Assembly: GCA_948567375.1 (NCBI GenBank)
Contig: OX419761.1
Location: forward strand, 55,430,501 to 55,494,500
DNA: 64,000 nt
DNA from: Lunularia cruciata
Taxonomy: Eukaryota; Streptophyta; Marchantiopsida; Lunulariales; Lunulariaceae
Reading direction: 5' to 3'
Of the stretch, positions 1-12,010 are shown one piece after another. Position 1 is the stretch's first letter. Each line of letters begins with the position of its first letter. Both the position numbers and the translations under genes were made by a program. The notes under the pieces were generated by a model. It was not told the DNA's origin, made no database searches, and saw only the letters and a program-made list of their open reading frames with translations.

Positions 1-1902
1 CCTATCTCTTCTACTTTGGGTTTCACTCTTACATCCTTCTGAAGTTTATCTATTTCTAACTTAACTAAATCTAATCTAATTGTGATATTGTCTTCCACGT
101 CTAATATCTTCCTATCTACACAAGTTGTGAGACTAAATCAATAAAGCATTCAAATATCTATCCTTTGCATTTCTTCTCCTCGTCTCCAGCACCAACAATC
201 TTAACTTGTGCAATCTTGTTTCTTCAATTCTTACACTGGCTTCTGTACTCAGTATCGCATTCATCTTCACTACTATCTCCTTCAATAGCTCAAGCCTCAT
301 TCTTCTCTCCCATTCCCGATCTGCCTACCGGTCTTCTTGGTACATTGCCAACTCTGCCTCAAATTTGGCCTTCATATTCTCCTTCTCCTTCTCCTACCCT
401 CTTTGCACTATCTGCTCTTCTAGATTACAAAGTAACTCCCTCAATCTTTCTTCTTCTCTATACCTCATTGTTAACTCTCTTTGCTAAAGCTGCTTCTTCT
501 TTTCTACACTCTGTATCACTCTATTGAGCTCTTGCTCCTTCTTTGCTACCCTTGCCATAGCATGGATGATTTCTAATTGAGAATTAGCAAACTATTGTTT
601 CAAGATTTCATACTCAGCTATCTATCTTTCCTTAGCTATGAGATTATGCTTGATTATTCTCTCTCCACTCCCCACTTCTCTCTTCAAATTCTCAATCACC
701 TGATTCTGTACTACTGCATCTACTTGTAGTACCTCCTTTTGCTCCTCTCCTTGGGTTATACTCTCCCTCAACTCCAAGTTCTCTTCTGCTAATCATGCCA
801 ATACCTATAACACAATCTTTACATCGGGATACTCCGGCTGCATTTCTTTCTTCTTCTCCTTCAACTTCATCAGCGATGGACAGACAATCTCCCATAAATA
901 CTCCACTCCTCCGGTCTGGCTCCCTTTTGCCTATGAGCTTTTCTCCTTCTTTGCTTCTTCTTTGCCTGACACTCTTCTCCTCAGCCAAAATCGCTTAATT
1001 GGAAGTGATTCTTTGCTCCCCAAACTCTCACTTTCCATGTCCCTTCTTTGACTTAGCCCCGCCTCATAAGTCATGTTTCTTCTGGATTGGATACCTCTCT
1101 GAATGATAACCTTCTTCTCTTTTTTCTCTAGAACTTCCTCTTCTTCTTTATGGTTATCTTCTTCTACCATCTCCTGCTTTCCCTTCTCTTCCTTTGGTAC
1201 CGGCTGCATTTCCACTCCATCCTCACTCTTGCTACTCACTTCACCACTCTGCAACGTAAGTTTGGGTTCTTCTTCTCTCTCCGAGTCTTCTGACTTGTAC
1301 TCAGCTTCTCCTTCCAATTCTTCTCCCGACGATGCTATTACCACCAGGTCTTTCTTTGGGTTCACTTTCCTGGTCTTCCATGGCCTGGTCACCGCTACTT
1401 CTTCTTCAGGTCAACTCCTCTTCTTCAACTTTGGAGCATTCACCACCAATCTCACGCTCTACCCCGTCTGTGTGTAGTACTCATCACTACTTCTGATCTG
1501 AAGAATGTATTGTTGCTTATCATCATCAACATCTCTCCTTAAGTCGGGATGGAAGTGCGACACCATCTTGTGTTGTTCCGCCAAATTCAATCCCAAGTTA
1601 AAGTGGGCTGCAAATGGCACAATGTAGTGTGGAGGTGACTTTTCCTACAAATTCCACACCATTTGTCTCATGTGCTGATAGAAGCACTTTGCCCAATTTA
1701 TCGGTTCCCTGGCAAACATCTTATGGAAAAACACCACTTGATTTTTCATCACATAAGTGGTTTGCTCTGGCTTAAAGATGGCCATCATTGCTCCTACAAT
1801 GCCTCTCCTCATAGGGTCCTTATAACTCTCAACCTTATATCCATTCTTTGTACATTTTGAAGAAAAAGTGTCTCGTACTTCTTGGGTTTCTTTAGCTACC
1901 TT
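1..1902 (-). mobile_element. CCU-1, 3' part of a 3.7-kb coiled-coil unit, running off the window
   Basis: Antisense copy of the repeated 3.7-kb unit that is best preserved at 21635-25415. Read on the minus strand it enters at 1902 inside the conserved N-terminal domain (KETQEV, then YKVESYKDP) and runs through the acidic middle and coiled coil to the window edge. Its missing 5' end lies at 5212-5631; the opposite-strand copy CCU-2 sits between the two parts. About 400 bp of the unit expected between them is absent, so the insertion was accompanied or followed by a deletion. Element identity is clear from the shared protein order; the exact junction near 1902 is uncertain by a few bases. Confidence 0.8.
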
Positions 1903-1914
1903 TTTAGTACCCAC
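1..1914 (-). pseudogene. CCU protein, decayed copy (N-terminal domain part, acidic middle, coiled coil)
   Basis: Broken reading frames on the minus strand. 1645-1914 gives the core of the N-terminal domain, with YKVESYKDP, RRGIVGAMMAIFKPEQTTYV and INWAKCF. 931-1392 gives the Glu/Lys/Ser-rich middle, and the coil lies below about 700. Several frameshifts and stops separate the pieces, so no full protein can be made. The function of the family is not known to me. The Ser/Leu-rich reading frames on the opposite strand here are only the complement of the Glu/Lys-rich coil. Confidence 0.7.
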
Positions 1915-4900
1915 ATTTTTTGGTTTTGGATAGATTTTAGGAAATTTTGAAGAAGAATTACATTAGTAAAGCAGGAGGGTTTAACAAGAAAGAAATAAGA
2001 AGAAGCATGTGTTTGGGCCAAACCCAAAGTTGACCTTGGACCAAGACCAAAGGACCCAAGATGGACGAGAGAGAAAGACAAAGAAGGAGACTTTGTATCG
2101 GGCAGTGTAGTCTGACCCAAAGAACTTGTAACAAACTTCTTTGGAGTTGGCCAATCAAGAAAGTACACGGGAAGAAAGTGAGGACCTCGAGATCAAGAAG
2201 TTCTTGATAGTGATAGGAAACAACCTTACAGAATTGGTGACTAGAGCGGAGAAACAATTGAAGAATGACCAAGCAGCATAGAACTATAAAATCAAGATTT
2301 TTTTGAGGAAGTAGTGCAATGTCCAGACGGTACCTTGTCCCTATTCAGAGTTGACCCAAAGAGTCAACCCAAAGTAATGCAAATTGCATATCTATAGCAA
2401 GACGTGTGGGTTAGGATCTCTAGAATGATCTTCCACAAGAAGAGGGTGAGGAAACACACGATGGCCCTGAAAGTGAGTTAGCAAAGTGTGGTGAAGGGAC
2501 TTGCAATACATACATTAGATGTAGTGGCACGGATTGAGGTCTTAGCAAGGCTTCATATCACATTCCTGGCCTAGAACTAGAACTTCAGTTTTCCAAGTTT
2601 CATGGTAGAAATTGCAGCAAGTAATTGCAAGGATGGGCCAAAGCACAAGGGGAAAAGTGGAAATCCGGCTCAATGGACTGAGTTGGATTGGAGAATAGTC
2701 CTGGGAAGAGAAGCAAGAGAAATAGGAGGAACCACCTTCTATCAAAAGTGTGATGCTTTAGAAGAGACTGCCAAGGTGAGGAACTTGTTCAATCGACCTC
2801 ACACCAAGAATGTGTATAAGGTGGATAGTTATAAAGACCCTAAGCAAAGAGGGATTGTAAGCGCAATGATGGCACTATTCAAGCTGGAGTTAACCACCTA
2901 TGTTATGATGCAATAGGTGTTGTTCTTTCATCAAATGTTTGCAGGAGAAGCTGTAGATTGGGCAAAATGTCTGCATCAGCAAGTGGGGCAGCTGATTTTG
3001 GGTTGGAGAATGGATTGCCACCGCATTACTTTGTGCCCTTAGCAGCTCATTTTTATTTTGGGCTGAACTTACTGACTTTGGGGGAAAGAAACCAAATGCA
3101 ATTGCACTTTCATCCGGATCTGCAGAAAGAGGCAGATTTGGATGAACAATATTATATGGAAAGAGTGCAAGACGGAGATGAGTACTACAAGAAAAGTAGG
3201 AAGGAGAGAATTGTAGCAATTGACATCCTGAGGGCACGAAAGAGAACTAAGCCTGAAAGTCCCCTAGCAACAGTTCAGCCGCAGAAGGTGTAGAAGCTTA
3301 ACCCAAAGACAGTGGTAGTGAAAATGAAGGAATCAACTCGAAAAGACAAAGAGGAGTCCAAAGGAGGAACCGAGTCAAAGGGAGTAGCATTGGGAGGAGA
3401 AGAAGAGTTCACCCTGCAAAGTGAAGAATTAAGTAGTGGCAATGAAGGCGAGGTGGAGGTTCAGCAAACCCGTAGACAGATGGTGGATACAAGGAAGCCG
3501 AGTCCAAAAGTCTCTATGATTGAACGGGGTGTGAGAAGAAGGAGGAAGAAGGACTCTTGGCACATCCACAAACTGTTGGGAGAAGAACAGTGTACACAGC
3601 CAAGGTAGGGCCTAGTAGCATCACCACGGAAGAGGAGGAGAGCTAGGATGGAGAAACCTTGGAAAGTACAAAGATTGTGACTTTGGGGTAAGGTGCAAGA
3701 AGGAGTGTTGCCTAAAGAGGAAGATAAAGCCGAGCCGATGACAAGAAGTGCAACAAAGTGGAGTATCTGTCAAAGGTTGTATGTTTGCTGTTAGCATTCC
3801 TATAATAGAAGAAAGTAGAGATGGTGAGTGTTAACCTTGATGTGCATGATGAGTTGGTATTAGTAGAGAAGTGGAGTGCGGAAACCCCATTGTTGAGAAG
3901 CAAGCTAACAAGAGTAGAGATGGAAGCCGAAGAACTTTGGGTGGAGGAGATTCTTTGGAGTAAGCACTCTAAAGTAATGAGGGAGCAATTGGTGAAGTGT
4001 CACAAGGAGGCAAAGGAGATGACAATGTTGGTCGTAGTGCAAAAGGGAGAAATTGCTGATGTGCAAGTAGAGTTAATACACTCAAAGGCAAGTGTAGCAG
4101 TAATGGAGCAGGTGTTGGAGAGTCTCAAGAAGAAGGCCACTGAGAAAGATCAAGCTTGGCAGTAGGAGTTAGCTAAGTGTGGTAGAGAAGAAGATCAATT
4201 GTGAGGATTGTTGAGGGTGGTAGAAGAGCAAATTATTGTGAATTGACATGAGAAGGAGGCAATGAAGGCTGAATTTCAGGATAGTAGGTGTCTTCGTAGT
4301 TATCCTCTGAGATATTAGAGAAAAGTCGGGTGGAAGATAAAGAATTAGATAAGGTACCTACTAGTGCAATTGTAGTTTGTAGTAAAGACATTGTAGAAAT
4401 AGAAGATTTAGGAGTAGAATTGAGTACCCAAAGATGTGGAAATTCTTGAAGGAATATCGGGTTTAGAAGCTGAAGTCAAAGTTGATATCGAATCGGAGTA
4501 GAAACAGATTGAGATATGAAGAGGTAGATATGAAGAGGTGCCTTGTCATTTTGGATCTATAGGTTTTTTAGAGTTGTTTTAGAATGGTATAGTTGTTAGC
4601 AACTATCAATTGCTTCACTATTTAAAGGAGGCATTTGTAGTGTTATGTTGTTCAATGCTCATAATTTTGAGAATAGATAAAGCAAAGTGCTGATTTTAGT
4701 GCTCGTTGCTTGAGCTTAATTCCGAGTATCAGCGCTGTGTGTGTGTTTGTGAGTGTTTGGAGAATTCTGAATTGCAAGTCAATGTGTTGTTGGATGTTGG
4801 ATTCCATAGCCTTGGTCTTCATTCTATGTATTTGATCCTAAGTGAAGTGCAATCGGAGCAATGCCTTGATAGATCTAAGAGGAATTGTAGTGTTGGTAGT

Positions 4901-5211
4901 ATTCTGCAATTGTGAGTGCAGTGTAGTTTTGATGTGAAGCAATTTTGATCGAGGAAGTTGTGCCTTTAGTGGAGGGCTGGAACCCAATTCTGAGGCAAAG
5001 TAGTTTTGCAATGAAGTGCCATTTTCAAGAGGGACTAAATCATTCCAATCAAGATTGTTTGGAAAGATTTGATGAAGTTGTGATTATAAGTGACAAATTG
5101 TTGTGATGAGATTGCAAATCAGTGCTTGTTACTCTCTTCTGGGTGTAGTTTCTACCTAAGAGATTAAAGACAAAACCAAGAAGAACTACTTGTTACTATT
5201 TGAACTACTTG
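1903..5211 (+). mobile_element. CCU-2, old sense copy nested in CCU-1
   Basis: Starts with a decayed form of the family start (TAGTACCCACATTTTTT near 1905) directly inside CCU-1. Its order matches the family: leader, N-terminal domain (2602-3290), acidic part (3312-3608), coil (3821-4260), conserved tail (about 4320-4500), TATTTAAA box at 4619-4626, and the 3' region with a run resembling 'gataaagcaaagtgct' at 4676. The last 200 bp of the unit are missing; the copy stops near 5200 in a short tandem duplication of about 19 bp and is followed by CCU-1 sequence in the other direction. Heavy loss of CpG marks it as old. Confidence 0.78.
2572..4500 (+). pseudogene. CCU protein, decayed copy
   Basis: Translation gives in order VARIEVLARLHITFLA, then WTELDWRIVLGREA, YKVDSYKDPKQRGIVSAMMA and, after a stop at 2914, VLFFHQMFAGEAVDWAKC. 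A frameshift near 2960 moves the rest of the domain to another frame (HYFVPLAAHFYFGLNLL at 3020-3080). The acidic region and a coil (residues ELWVEEILWSKHSKVMREQL and on) follow, then an ELDKVPTSAIV tail near 4345-4375. Its coil sequence is closer to the copy at 44131-47862 than to the one at 21635-25415, so at least two subfamilies exist. No function is assigned. Confidence 0.7.
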
Positions 5212-5631
5212 TTACTATTTGGCTACTACTCTCAATCCCAAATTTTATAGTGGCGCGTCTCCTCAATCTTTCTTCATTTTGAGCTTCTTCCAAGAAATCA
5301 CACCTTCTACATGCTCCTATCAATGTCAATTGCCCCCCGCTCATAGGCCAGCTGTTTTTGTGTGCGGTACCTTCTTGAATGCTCAACCCCAAAGGAAAGT
5401 TGTTACATTGTCCTTGCCTCCGGTTGAGCACTTCAAGATGAAGTTTCCTTACTTTGGGTTGAATGCTGACAAGACCAATCCAGGTACTTTGTCTTCTGAC
5501 ACAAAGTCACTTTACCTGGGGTTACAACCCGAAGACACCCTTCTTTGCCTTTTGATGCCATATAGGTACAATATGACTTTGTCTGTACACTTCTTCAAAA
5601 ATAGGAAAAAAACAAAAATGTGGGTACCACA
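5212..5631 (-). mobile_element. CCU-1, 5' terminal part
   Basis: Minus-strand leader of the 3.7-kb unit: TGTGGTACCCACATTTTTG at 5631 downwards, followed by the family leader that contains AAAGTGACTTTG, TTTGGGTTG and the TCTTGGAAGAAGCTC block. The 5' terminus is intact and the flank beyond 5631 (ACACAAG) is not part of the family. The partner 3' end of this copy lies beyond the left window edge, so the target duplication cannot be checked. Confidence 0.75.
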
Positions 5632-7300
5632 ACACAAGTAGAGATAAAGCATCTCATGTGGTCCATGTGTTTACTACCCATGGGAGTACACAATGGGAGG
5701 AGGCTCATGGCCATGCTTGATAGAGAAGCTGGTATTGTGACACTTAGAGAGGTTTCACACATAGACCTTATAATGTATTTACTGCATTAGTCTATCACTT
5801 TGAGATATATTGATAGTTCATGGTACATTCCTTTTCTATTGTGGGAACCATTCCCATGGTGTTATCCATCCTCCTACATTTACTCCTTGTACTATTACTC
5901 CTTCATTTATTCCATTTTCCCATGACATTTACTCCTTTGGAGTCTTCCCATCCTTCATGTGTTCTACATGGTCACCTTTTGCATTTACTCCTTTTTGTTC
6001 TAGAGTAGGAGATTGGCACACATCATCATTAGACCTCTTGACCACTCCCTTAGATAGATTCAGTTTAGACACTTTTTTTTGCTATTGAGTTCCTCACTTA
6101 GGAATGGACTTCAAGTTTTCATAGGGATTATAATGCAGATCCCTATGATGGTTTAGCCATAGGATTTTAGGACTCTCCTATACATGATAGAGAGTGGGAG
6201 CTCATGTGGAGATATAGTCCAATAGAGATCAAGAGATCAAGAGATCAAGAGATCCATCATTATGCAATTCAATGCAACACTAGAATAGATTATGGTAGAG
6301 CACCTCCCATAGGATACTGATTTGGAGGATATCATGAGGGAGGATATGAGTCATCCTCCTTCTACCACATGAGGTGTTATTCTTTTATGTACATATCATT
6401 CACTCATATACCACTTTCTAAATTTGGATTGCCTTTTTCCATTTTTTTCTCTATAATGTTTTTCTCTTGCAAAACAATGTGCCAATATAAGTGTGCATAT
6501 GTAAATTTTTGTCTCAAAAATTGTGCCCATATAGTGTTTGTGTGTATGTAAATAATTATTCTCAAGTAAATGTTTCTCTAAAAGTTTGCCAATACAACTA
6601 TTTATATGTATTCAAGTATTAGGAACAAAACGAATAAACAACTATGGGAATGGCACTAATGCATAGAAGGAACTACAATGCTAACTAGAAACCTTAAGCC
6701 TCCAAGCAATACCTCAATCAATCCCTAATACACTTCTCACTTCCCTTCTTGCAAGCAACACCCTAAATGGCCCTTATACTTTGAGCAAACCCTTTAACTA
6801 CCCATCTCCTCTCACTTGGACCTTGTCTTACCACCAATTATTCCTCTCTAAAACCCTTCCCATGTGGACAGATCCTTCACCTAAATCCATGAGCAAATCA
6901 GAGCTATGGTAGTGTAAAAGCTATGCTCAAATTTTAAATAAATACCAAGCAATACAGAACACAAAAGAGTGCCATATATGTACTAGAATTTTGTTTAGTT
7001 CAAGAAATAGAATAGTTTTTATAAATTCCATCTTCCTCATTGATAAAGTGGAACAAAATTTATGCATAACTTCCTTCTTACAAAGAGTTACAAAGTGGTG
7101 CAAAAGTGCAAAAAAATTTCTATTACAAAAGTGTAACAAAACTTATATAAACTCCTTCCTTGGTTATAAAGTGATCTTAAGAAGTGAAAAAAATTTATAT
7201 ATGCTCCTTCATTCCTAGGTTATAAAAAATGATAAGTTGAAGTATGTATCTAAGTCTATTGTTGAAACATGTTACAAAAATTGATCAACTAAAATAAGTA
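5632..7300. other. AT-rich stretch without a recognisable gene
   Basis: No coding region that I recognise on either strand. It holds a short 9-bp tandem repeat (AGAGATCAA units at about 6224-6254) and low-complexity AT-rich sequence from 6400 on. It may be the pre-insertion flank of CCU-1 or a much older repeat. Confidence 0.6.
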
Positions 7301-7307
7301 TCTAAGT

Positions 7308-8540
7308 CTATTGTGTAGAAGTAGAGTAATTGAAGTCACTGTTGAACTTGCTAGGTTTATAATCAGGTGTAGTGAATTTAGTATCAATAGTATAATTGTA
7401 ACTCCCCATGCGCATGATTAGCATTAACAGCTTGAGAGTTATTTCACTAAGCATGTTCATTATCATTTTAACTTCATTTGAGGTCTTCCCTCGTTGAGCT
7501 AATTCTAAGGTCATCAAGTAGAAGCATTTTGATTTAGTAAATCTTTCCTTAATCCAAAGGTTCTCTACCTTCAATCTCATCTTCTTACACCTAAGCTTCT
7601 CTTCCAGTTCAACTTTCACCATAAGTTTTTCTATCTTGGCTATTTGTTGTGCTTCCATTTTGGCCTTTTTGTATCTCTCCTTGGCTTCCAAGGATCCATT
7701 CTTAATGTTTGTATGGTTTGAGAGATCTTGCAAAAATGCAACAAGGGTGAGTGAAGTGTGACCATCCCTCTGGCAACCATTTTTCTTTTCCTAGATCAAC
7801 ATTCCCATTGTCCCTATTTGTCATGCTTTTTGTTCCTTGAACTTTCCTCCTCAATTTCTGCAGCTTTAGCCCATTGCAATTTCTCCTTGGTTGGTGTGGA
7901 AGAAGGAATATCTAAGGTAAATGTGATGCAATAACATATTCCAACTGAGAATCTGCTCATGATAGAGGAACATGCTCTAAATGCCCTTGTGGTAATGTAA
8001 CATATTCCAGATGCAATCTATAGGGTATAACAAAGGAATAGGATTTACCATTTTCTTCACAAAAATCTGTCCTTGGAGTGTGTTCTTCTTCACCCTAAAC
8101 AAATATAACATTTAGGTCTTGGATACTAGGAATAGTACATTTTAATGTTATTCTAAAGGATAGAGGAGTACTACTTCCAATCATTTCCTCATTTTCCTCA
8201 TGGTTTACTCCTATTTCATCCTTTTGAATGAGTTTTGAAAAATCTTTCCTCTTATTTCCCATCTCTAGACTATTAATGCAGTGAGAGATAATGGCACTAG
8301 CTCCAAACATTGTGTCCATCCTCTCAAAATGTAGACACTTGTGATGCAATTTATCTTCAATTGTTCTTCAGCGTTGCTTGAGTTCAATGTTAATAAAGCC
8401 TTCTCTTGTGGACTTATCTTGTAAGCTTTCATATCTTGCAATTCTTCCATTCATAGACTCCAGAAATTCCCTTCCAAACTTCACTAGATGTTGTGCTCTT
8501 TTATACACATTTCTTAGTGTCTATTTGAGATATTCAAGGT
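7308..8540 (-). pseudogene. Decayed plant coding relic with Lys/Glu-rich coil, unidentified
   Basis: Read on the minus strand from about 8540 the sequence gives a gene-like protein with only a few breaks: YKRAQHLVKFGREFLESMNG and RIARYESLQDKS, a stop near 8370, then LHHKCLHFERMDTMFGASAI and KRKDFSKLIQKDEIGVNHEE, ending its first block at 8095. After about 300 bp comes KWLPEGWSHFTHPC (around 7770), then a frameshift into 7733-7308, which reads SLEAKERYKKAKMEAQQIAK and a Lys/Glu-rich helix. It resembles a host-derived gene or retrocopy rather than a retroelement polyprotein. The WLPEGW segment recalls the start of plant methyl-CpG-binding-like domains, but it is too short to claim. It may include lost introns. 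Confidence 0.45.
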
Positions 8541-10829
8541 TATCTAAATAATACAAAATCTGAGCATAATGTGAGTGGATCATTTTAAACCCCTCATCTG
8601 CTCCCTTCCCTTTGGTCCCCATTGACACTCCTTTTTCCTTTGGTCCTTGTGGAAGCTCTTATAAATCCATTTTGAGAACATTTTGAAATTTAACAAGATT
8701 TAACAAGGAATCATAGAAACAGTTATCTGATGGAGAAAATGATGGACAAGAAAGAGAAATCTCATCCAAACATGCAATGTTTTCCACATCCAAAAAGAGA
8801 GAGTTCTCTATCCTATCTCAAATATTTAATATCATTAATTCTCAAAGTTTTCCTTCACTTAGTCACTCTGAATTTCTTTGCTAAAGTCAATATCTACTTG
8901 GGGATGGGATTTTTTATGCAACTTTCATTTTTGTGCATCTTTTGTGCTCATCTACTATCCTAGTGTGCTTTTGTTTTAGGAGGGGAAGTAGATTTCAATT
9001 GGAATTGGATTGATATAGAACCCAAACTAAAGATCTTGAGAATTATCAAAGTGTAAGAGGGAATTCAAATTTGTTCTCCTCTTGGCAAAAATTCAAAAGA
9101 TCATGCTAGTCTACTTTATGAAAACATGTGTTATTTCTTCTTCTTTAAGTATTTTGACACATAACATATGTTAATTGATAACATGTCCTATTATAGTTAA
9201 TCTATATTATGACTGTAACCATACCCATAACCCATTGCTCAAAAGCTCAAAGTTACCTTATATCACCAAAGTTGGATTTTTGAATTGGCACGTGAAACCA
9301 TAAGTGTACCCATAAAATATTTTATGGAATTTTCACCATTGAGTTTTTTAAGAATACTTGAACAACTATTTATAGAATCTCTAGATATCCATAAAGAACC
9401 AATAAAATCTCCATTTGAAACACCCTAATGTAACAAGAGTGTGACTATGTCCCACATTTCCCTAATGTAACAAGAGGGAAATGGCGACTAGGTAGGATAA
9501 CAAGAAAAATGGTAAGACCTATCTAGCCATACAAGGATAACACACATAAATTAAACCAAGCACAATACAGAAATAATTTTCTTATGGTCAAAATGTGATA
9601 GCCTTGGAAAAAACCACCTGATTTTGCATCAAGGGCATTAGGTGTAACTTCACTTTAATCATATCTCAATGATAAAAGACTTGTTGTGTAACTTCATTCT
9701 AACCTGTAATTATTTGTTCCATAATGCAGGTAGCATGTGTGCATTTAATAAAATAAATTTTGAAGGTTTTAAATCATCATATGTTACATTATTTATAAAT
9801 AAAATTGAATAGTTATCTTGTGACTCACTTGTAAGGATTTTTAGTAATCATTTCAAGTGCTTGACTAAGATAAATTGAGATGGCGTTACCATATGTATTC
9901 CGTATATTATATTGACTTTCAATCTTGACATTTATTACCATGCTTCTATTACACTATCCAATTCAAGATATGCTTCCGATTATTAGTTAGTGTTTGATTG
10001 GTGGTTATTAAGCAAGTTAATTTTGTACTTGTAATTTTGTACTTTGTAATCAATGTATAACTAACACTTTACCTTGCAAGGGATAAAGACCCATGTGGGA
10101 AGGATGTACACGTACTATGATTGGACCACTTGGGATACTCACATGAGACAAGCAACCACATGGATAACAATGAAATTCAAAATTATGCATGCTTCTTGTG
10201 TTCTTTCATTGATTGTTATAGAGATACTGATCAAGTTGTGGGAGTGGTTAGTATTGCAAGTGGGTTGTATTTTGGGGTTATTTGAGACTAGTTTTCCATG
10301 CCCATGTCTTTTCTTTAGGCTACTCCATGCACTCCATGATGAGGCTAGATAGACTTTATTTTTACCACTTGATTATGTGGCACATGATCCCTTGGATGAG
10401 TTAGCATGGTTCTTATTCCTCTTACTCCCATGCATGGCATGCATGGCATCCAGAGGTGGCTGCTAGATTTTGTAAATTCCAAGTGAGAGATAGAGCTGCC
10501 CTACAAGAGGAGTCTATTAGGGCTTCACAGTACAAGAGACAAGTCAGCTATAGGATACCATAAATTCCACTCATTTACAATGAAATAGGATATTGGGTGA
10601 GTCTAGAGAGTTTAGTAGAATAGCATAAGTGCTACATCCTCTGTCTATGGCTAGTTTTATTGATTAAAATATCTCTTATTTATGCTTAATATATCCTATA
10701 GTAGGAGAGGGAGTACCATTGTGGTCTTATATTATTAGCATGAATAACTTTATGTCTTGATAGATTGCTTTTTGCAAAAGCATTATGCACTACTCTACAT
10801 CTCTCATCAAGAAGCTTGTTAGGGATTGT
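8541..10829. other. AT-rich stretch without a recognisable gene
   Basis: Low-complexity AT-rich sequence on both strands. Open stretches such as 8730-8963 and 10074-10352 (plus) have no family features that I recognise and fit chance in AT-rich DNA. A small repeat of 'taatgtaacaagag' occurs twice near 9425 and 9460. Confidence 0.55.
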
Positions 10830-12010
10830 ATATGAACACCTTAAAGAATTATTTCTTGATGATCCTTCTAGTGGTTTTATTAAGCTCTTTCAAGTGGTTT
10901 AAGTAGTAGCAAGGGGAGATATTCTTACATCAATTAGTCGAGGTTAGATGCTAGTTGACTTCTTGTGATGGAGAAGGACATAGCAAGCATTAGATTGATT
11001 GCTATTGGGAAGATCTTCTTGCATTTAGTTAGCTATACCATTGTCCTTCAACATCATTCTCACTTCTAATAGCAATTAAGTCCATATCAGTTTGAAGTAG
11101 CTACACTTGGAGATTGTGAGACTATCTCTCTAAGCATTAGGGCACTCTTAGATATCCATCCGAAGTAGGTAGTCCTACAAGTGGATGTTGAGAATACTTT
11201 TAATAAAGTCTCATTGCATCCATCTTTAGAAAGCTTAGGGAGGCTGATGGATCCTTGGTAAGTCTTATTTCTTTCATATAGTCTTTCTATGGCTCTTCTA
11301 CTTCCCTTTACTACCAACATGGTTTTTCACAAGAGGGAGTTACCATCATTGAGTCAATTGTTAGAACACAACAAGGAGATCCTTTAGGGAGACCTTTATT
11401 TGCCATGGCTCACTTAAGAGCTCTCTTATCTACTACTTGTAGTTCCCTCCTTGCTAGATGATTTAGACATTTTGTGCTGTATAGATCAGATTAGGTAGGT
11501 CTTTGACCACTTGACTACTGAGCTCCATCTTGAGTGTCAAGGTGTCAAAGTGTAAAGTGGTCACCTTCAGGTATCCCTCTCCATCTTGAGCTTCTAGAAG
11601 GGTGTATCATATCTATAGATAGACTATATATCCTTGGAATGCCAATAGGATCTGAGGACTTTATCACATGCTTCTTAAGCGCAACCCTTGTAGAGGATAT
11701 TCTTTATGTAGCTGACACCTTCCTTCCTCTACTAGGAGATCCGCAAGTGGCATTGTTGTACTCTCCTCTAGTATTGCACATTGACCACCTTACTTTCTTT
11801 GCTTGGTTCTCCCTTCCTTGACCTTCCTATCAAGTTTGATAGCTTTTGATGGGAGGATTATGAGAGTCTTTGGTGATATTATTGGACCAAGGACATTTGG
11901 GTGTGTGATAGGGGATTTGGCACATAGAAAAACATCTCTACCAGTCTCTTTAACTTCCAAAGGGCCTGAGCATCTAGTGTAGGATATCATGGGACCACCA
12001 GACCACCCAT
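10830..12010 (+). pseudogene. Non-LTR (LINE-like) reverse transcriptase fossil, first part
   Basis: Three-frame reading recovers the conserved order of a plant non-LTR reverse transcriptase: PYQFEVATLGDCE near 11090, VLQVDVENTFN near 11175 (catalytic Asp block), TQQGDPLGRPLFAMAHLRAL near 11370-11425, and VKWSPSGIPL, then LYILGMPIGS and LLGDPQVALL within 11534-11821. FDGRIMRVFGDIIGPRTFGC and LAHRKTSLPVSL follow around 11845-11945. Many stops and frameshifts break it, and the second catalytic Asp pair cannot be seen. In this family the enzyme copies element RNA at the target site; this copy is dead. The same protein resumes at 12900 and 13660. Confidence 0.8.

Noticed and set aside
165-527. Ser/Leu-rich reading frames opposite the coiled coils (also 28867-29301, 59638-60354 and others), some with signal-peptide-like starts
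   Set aside because: They are exact complements of the Glu/Lys-rich coil coding; no independent conservation or motif.
6224-6254. Tandem AGAGATCAA repeats as a CRISPR-like or regulatory array
   Set aside because: Nine-base period, three to four units, no spacers; an ordinary microsatellite.
7740-7810. Methyl-CpG-binding domain in KWLPEGWSHFTHPC
   Set aside because: Six residues of resemblance only; the rest of the domain is absent or out of frame.
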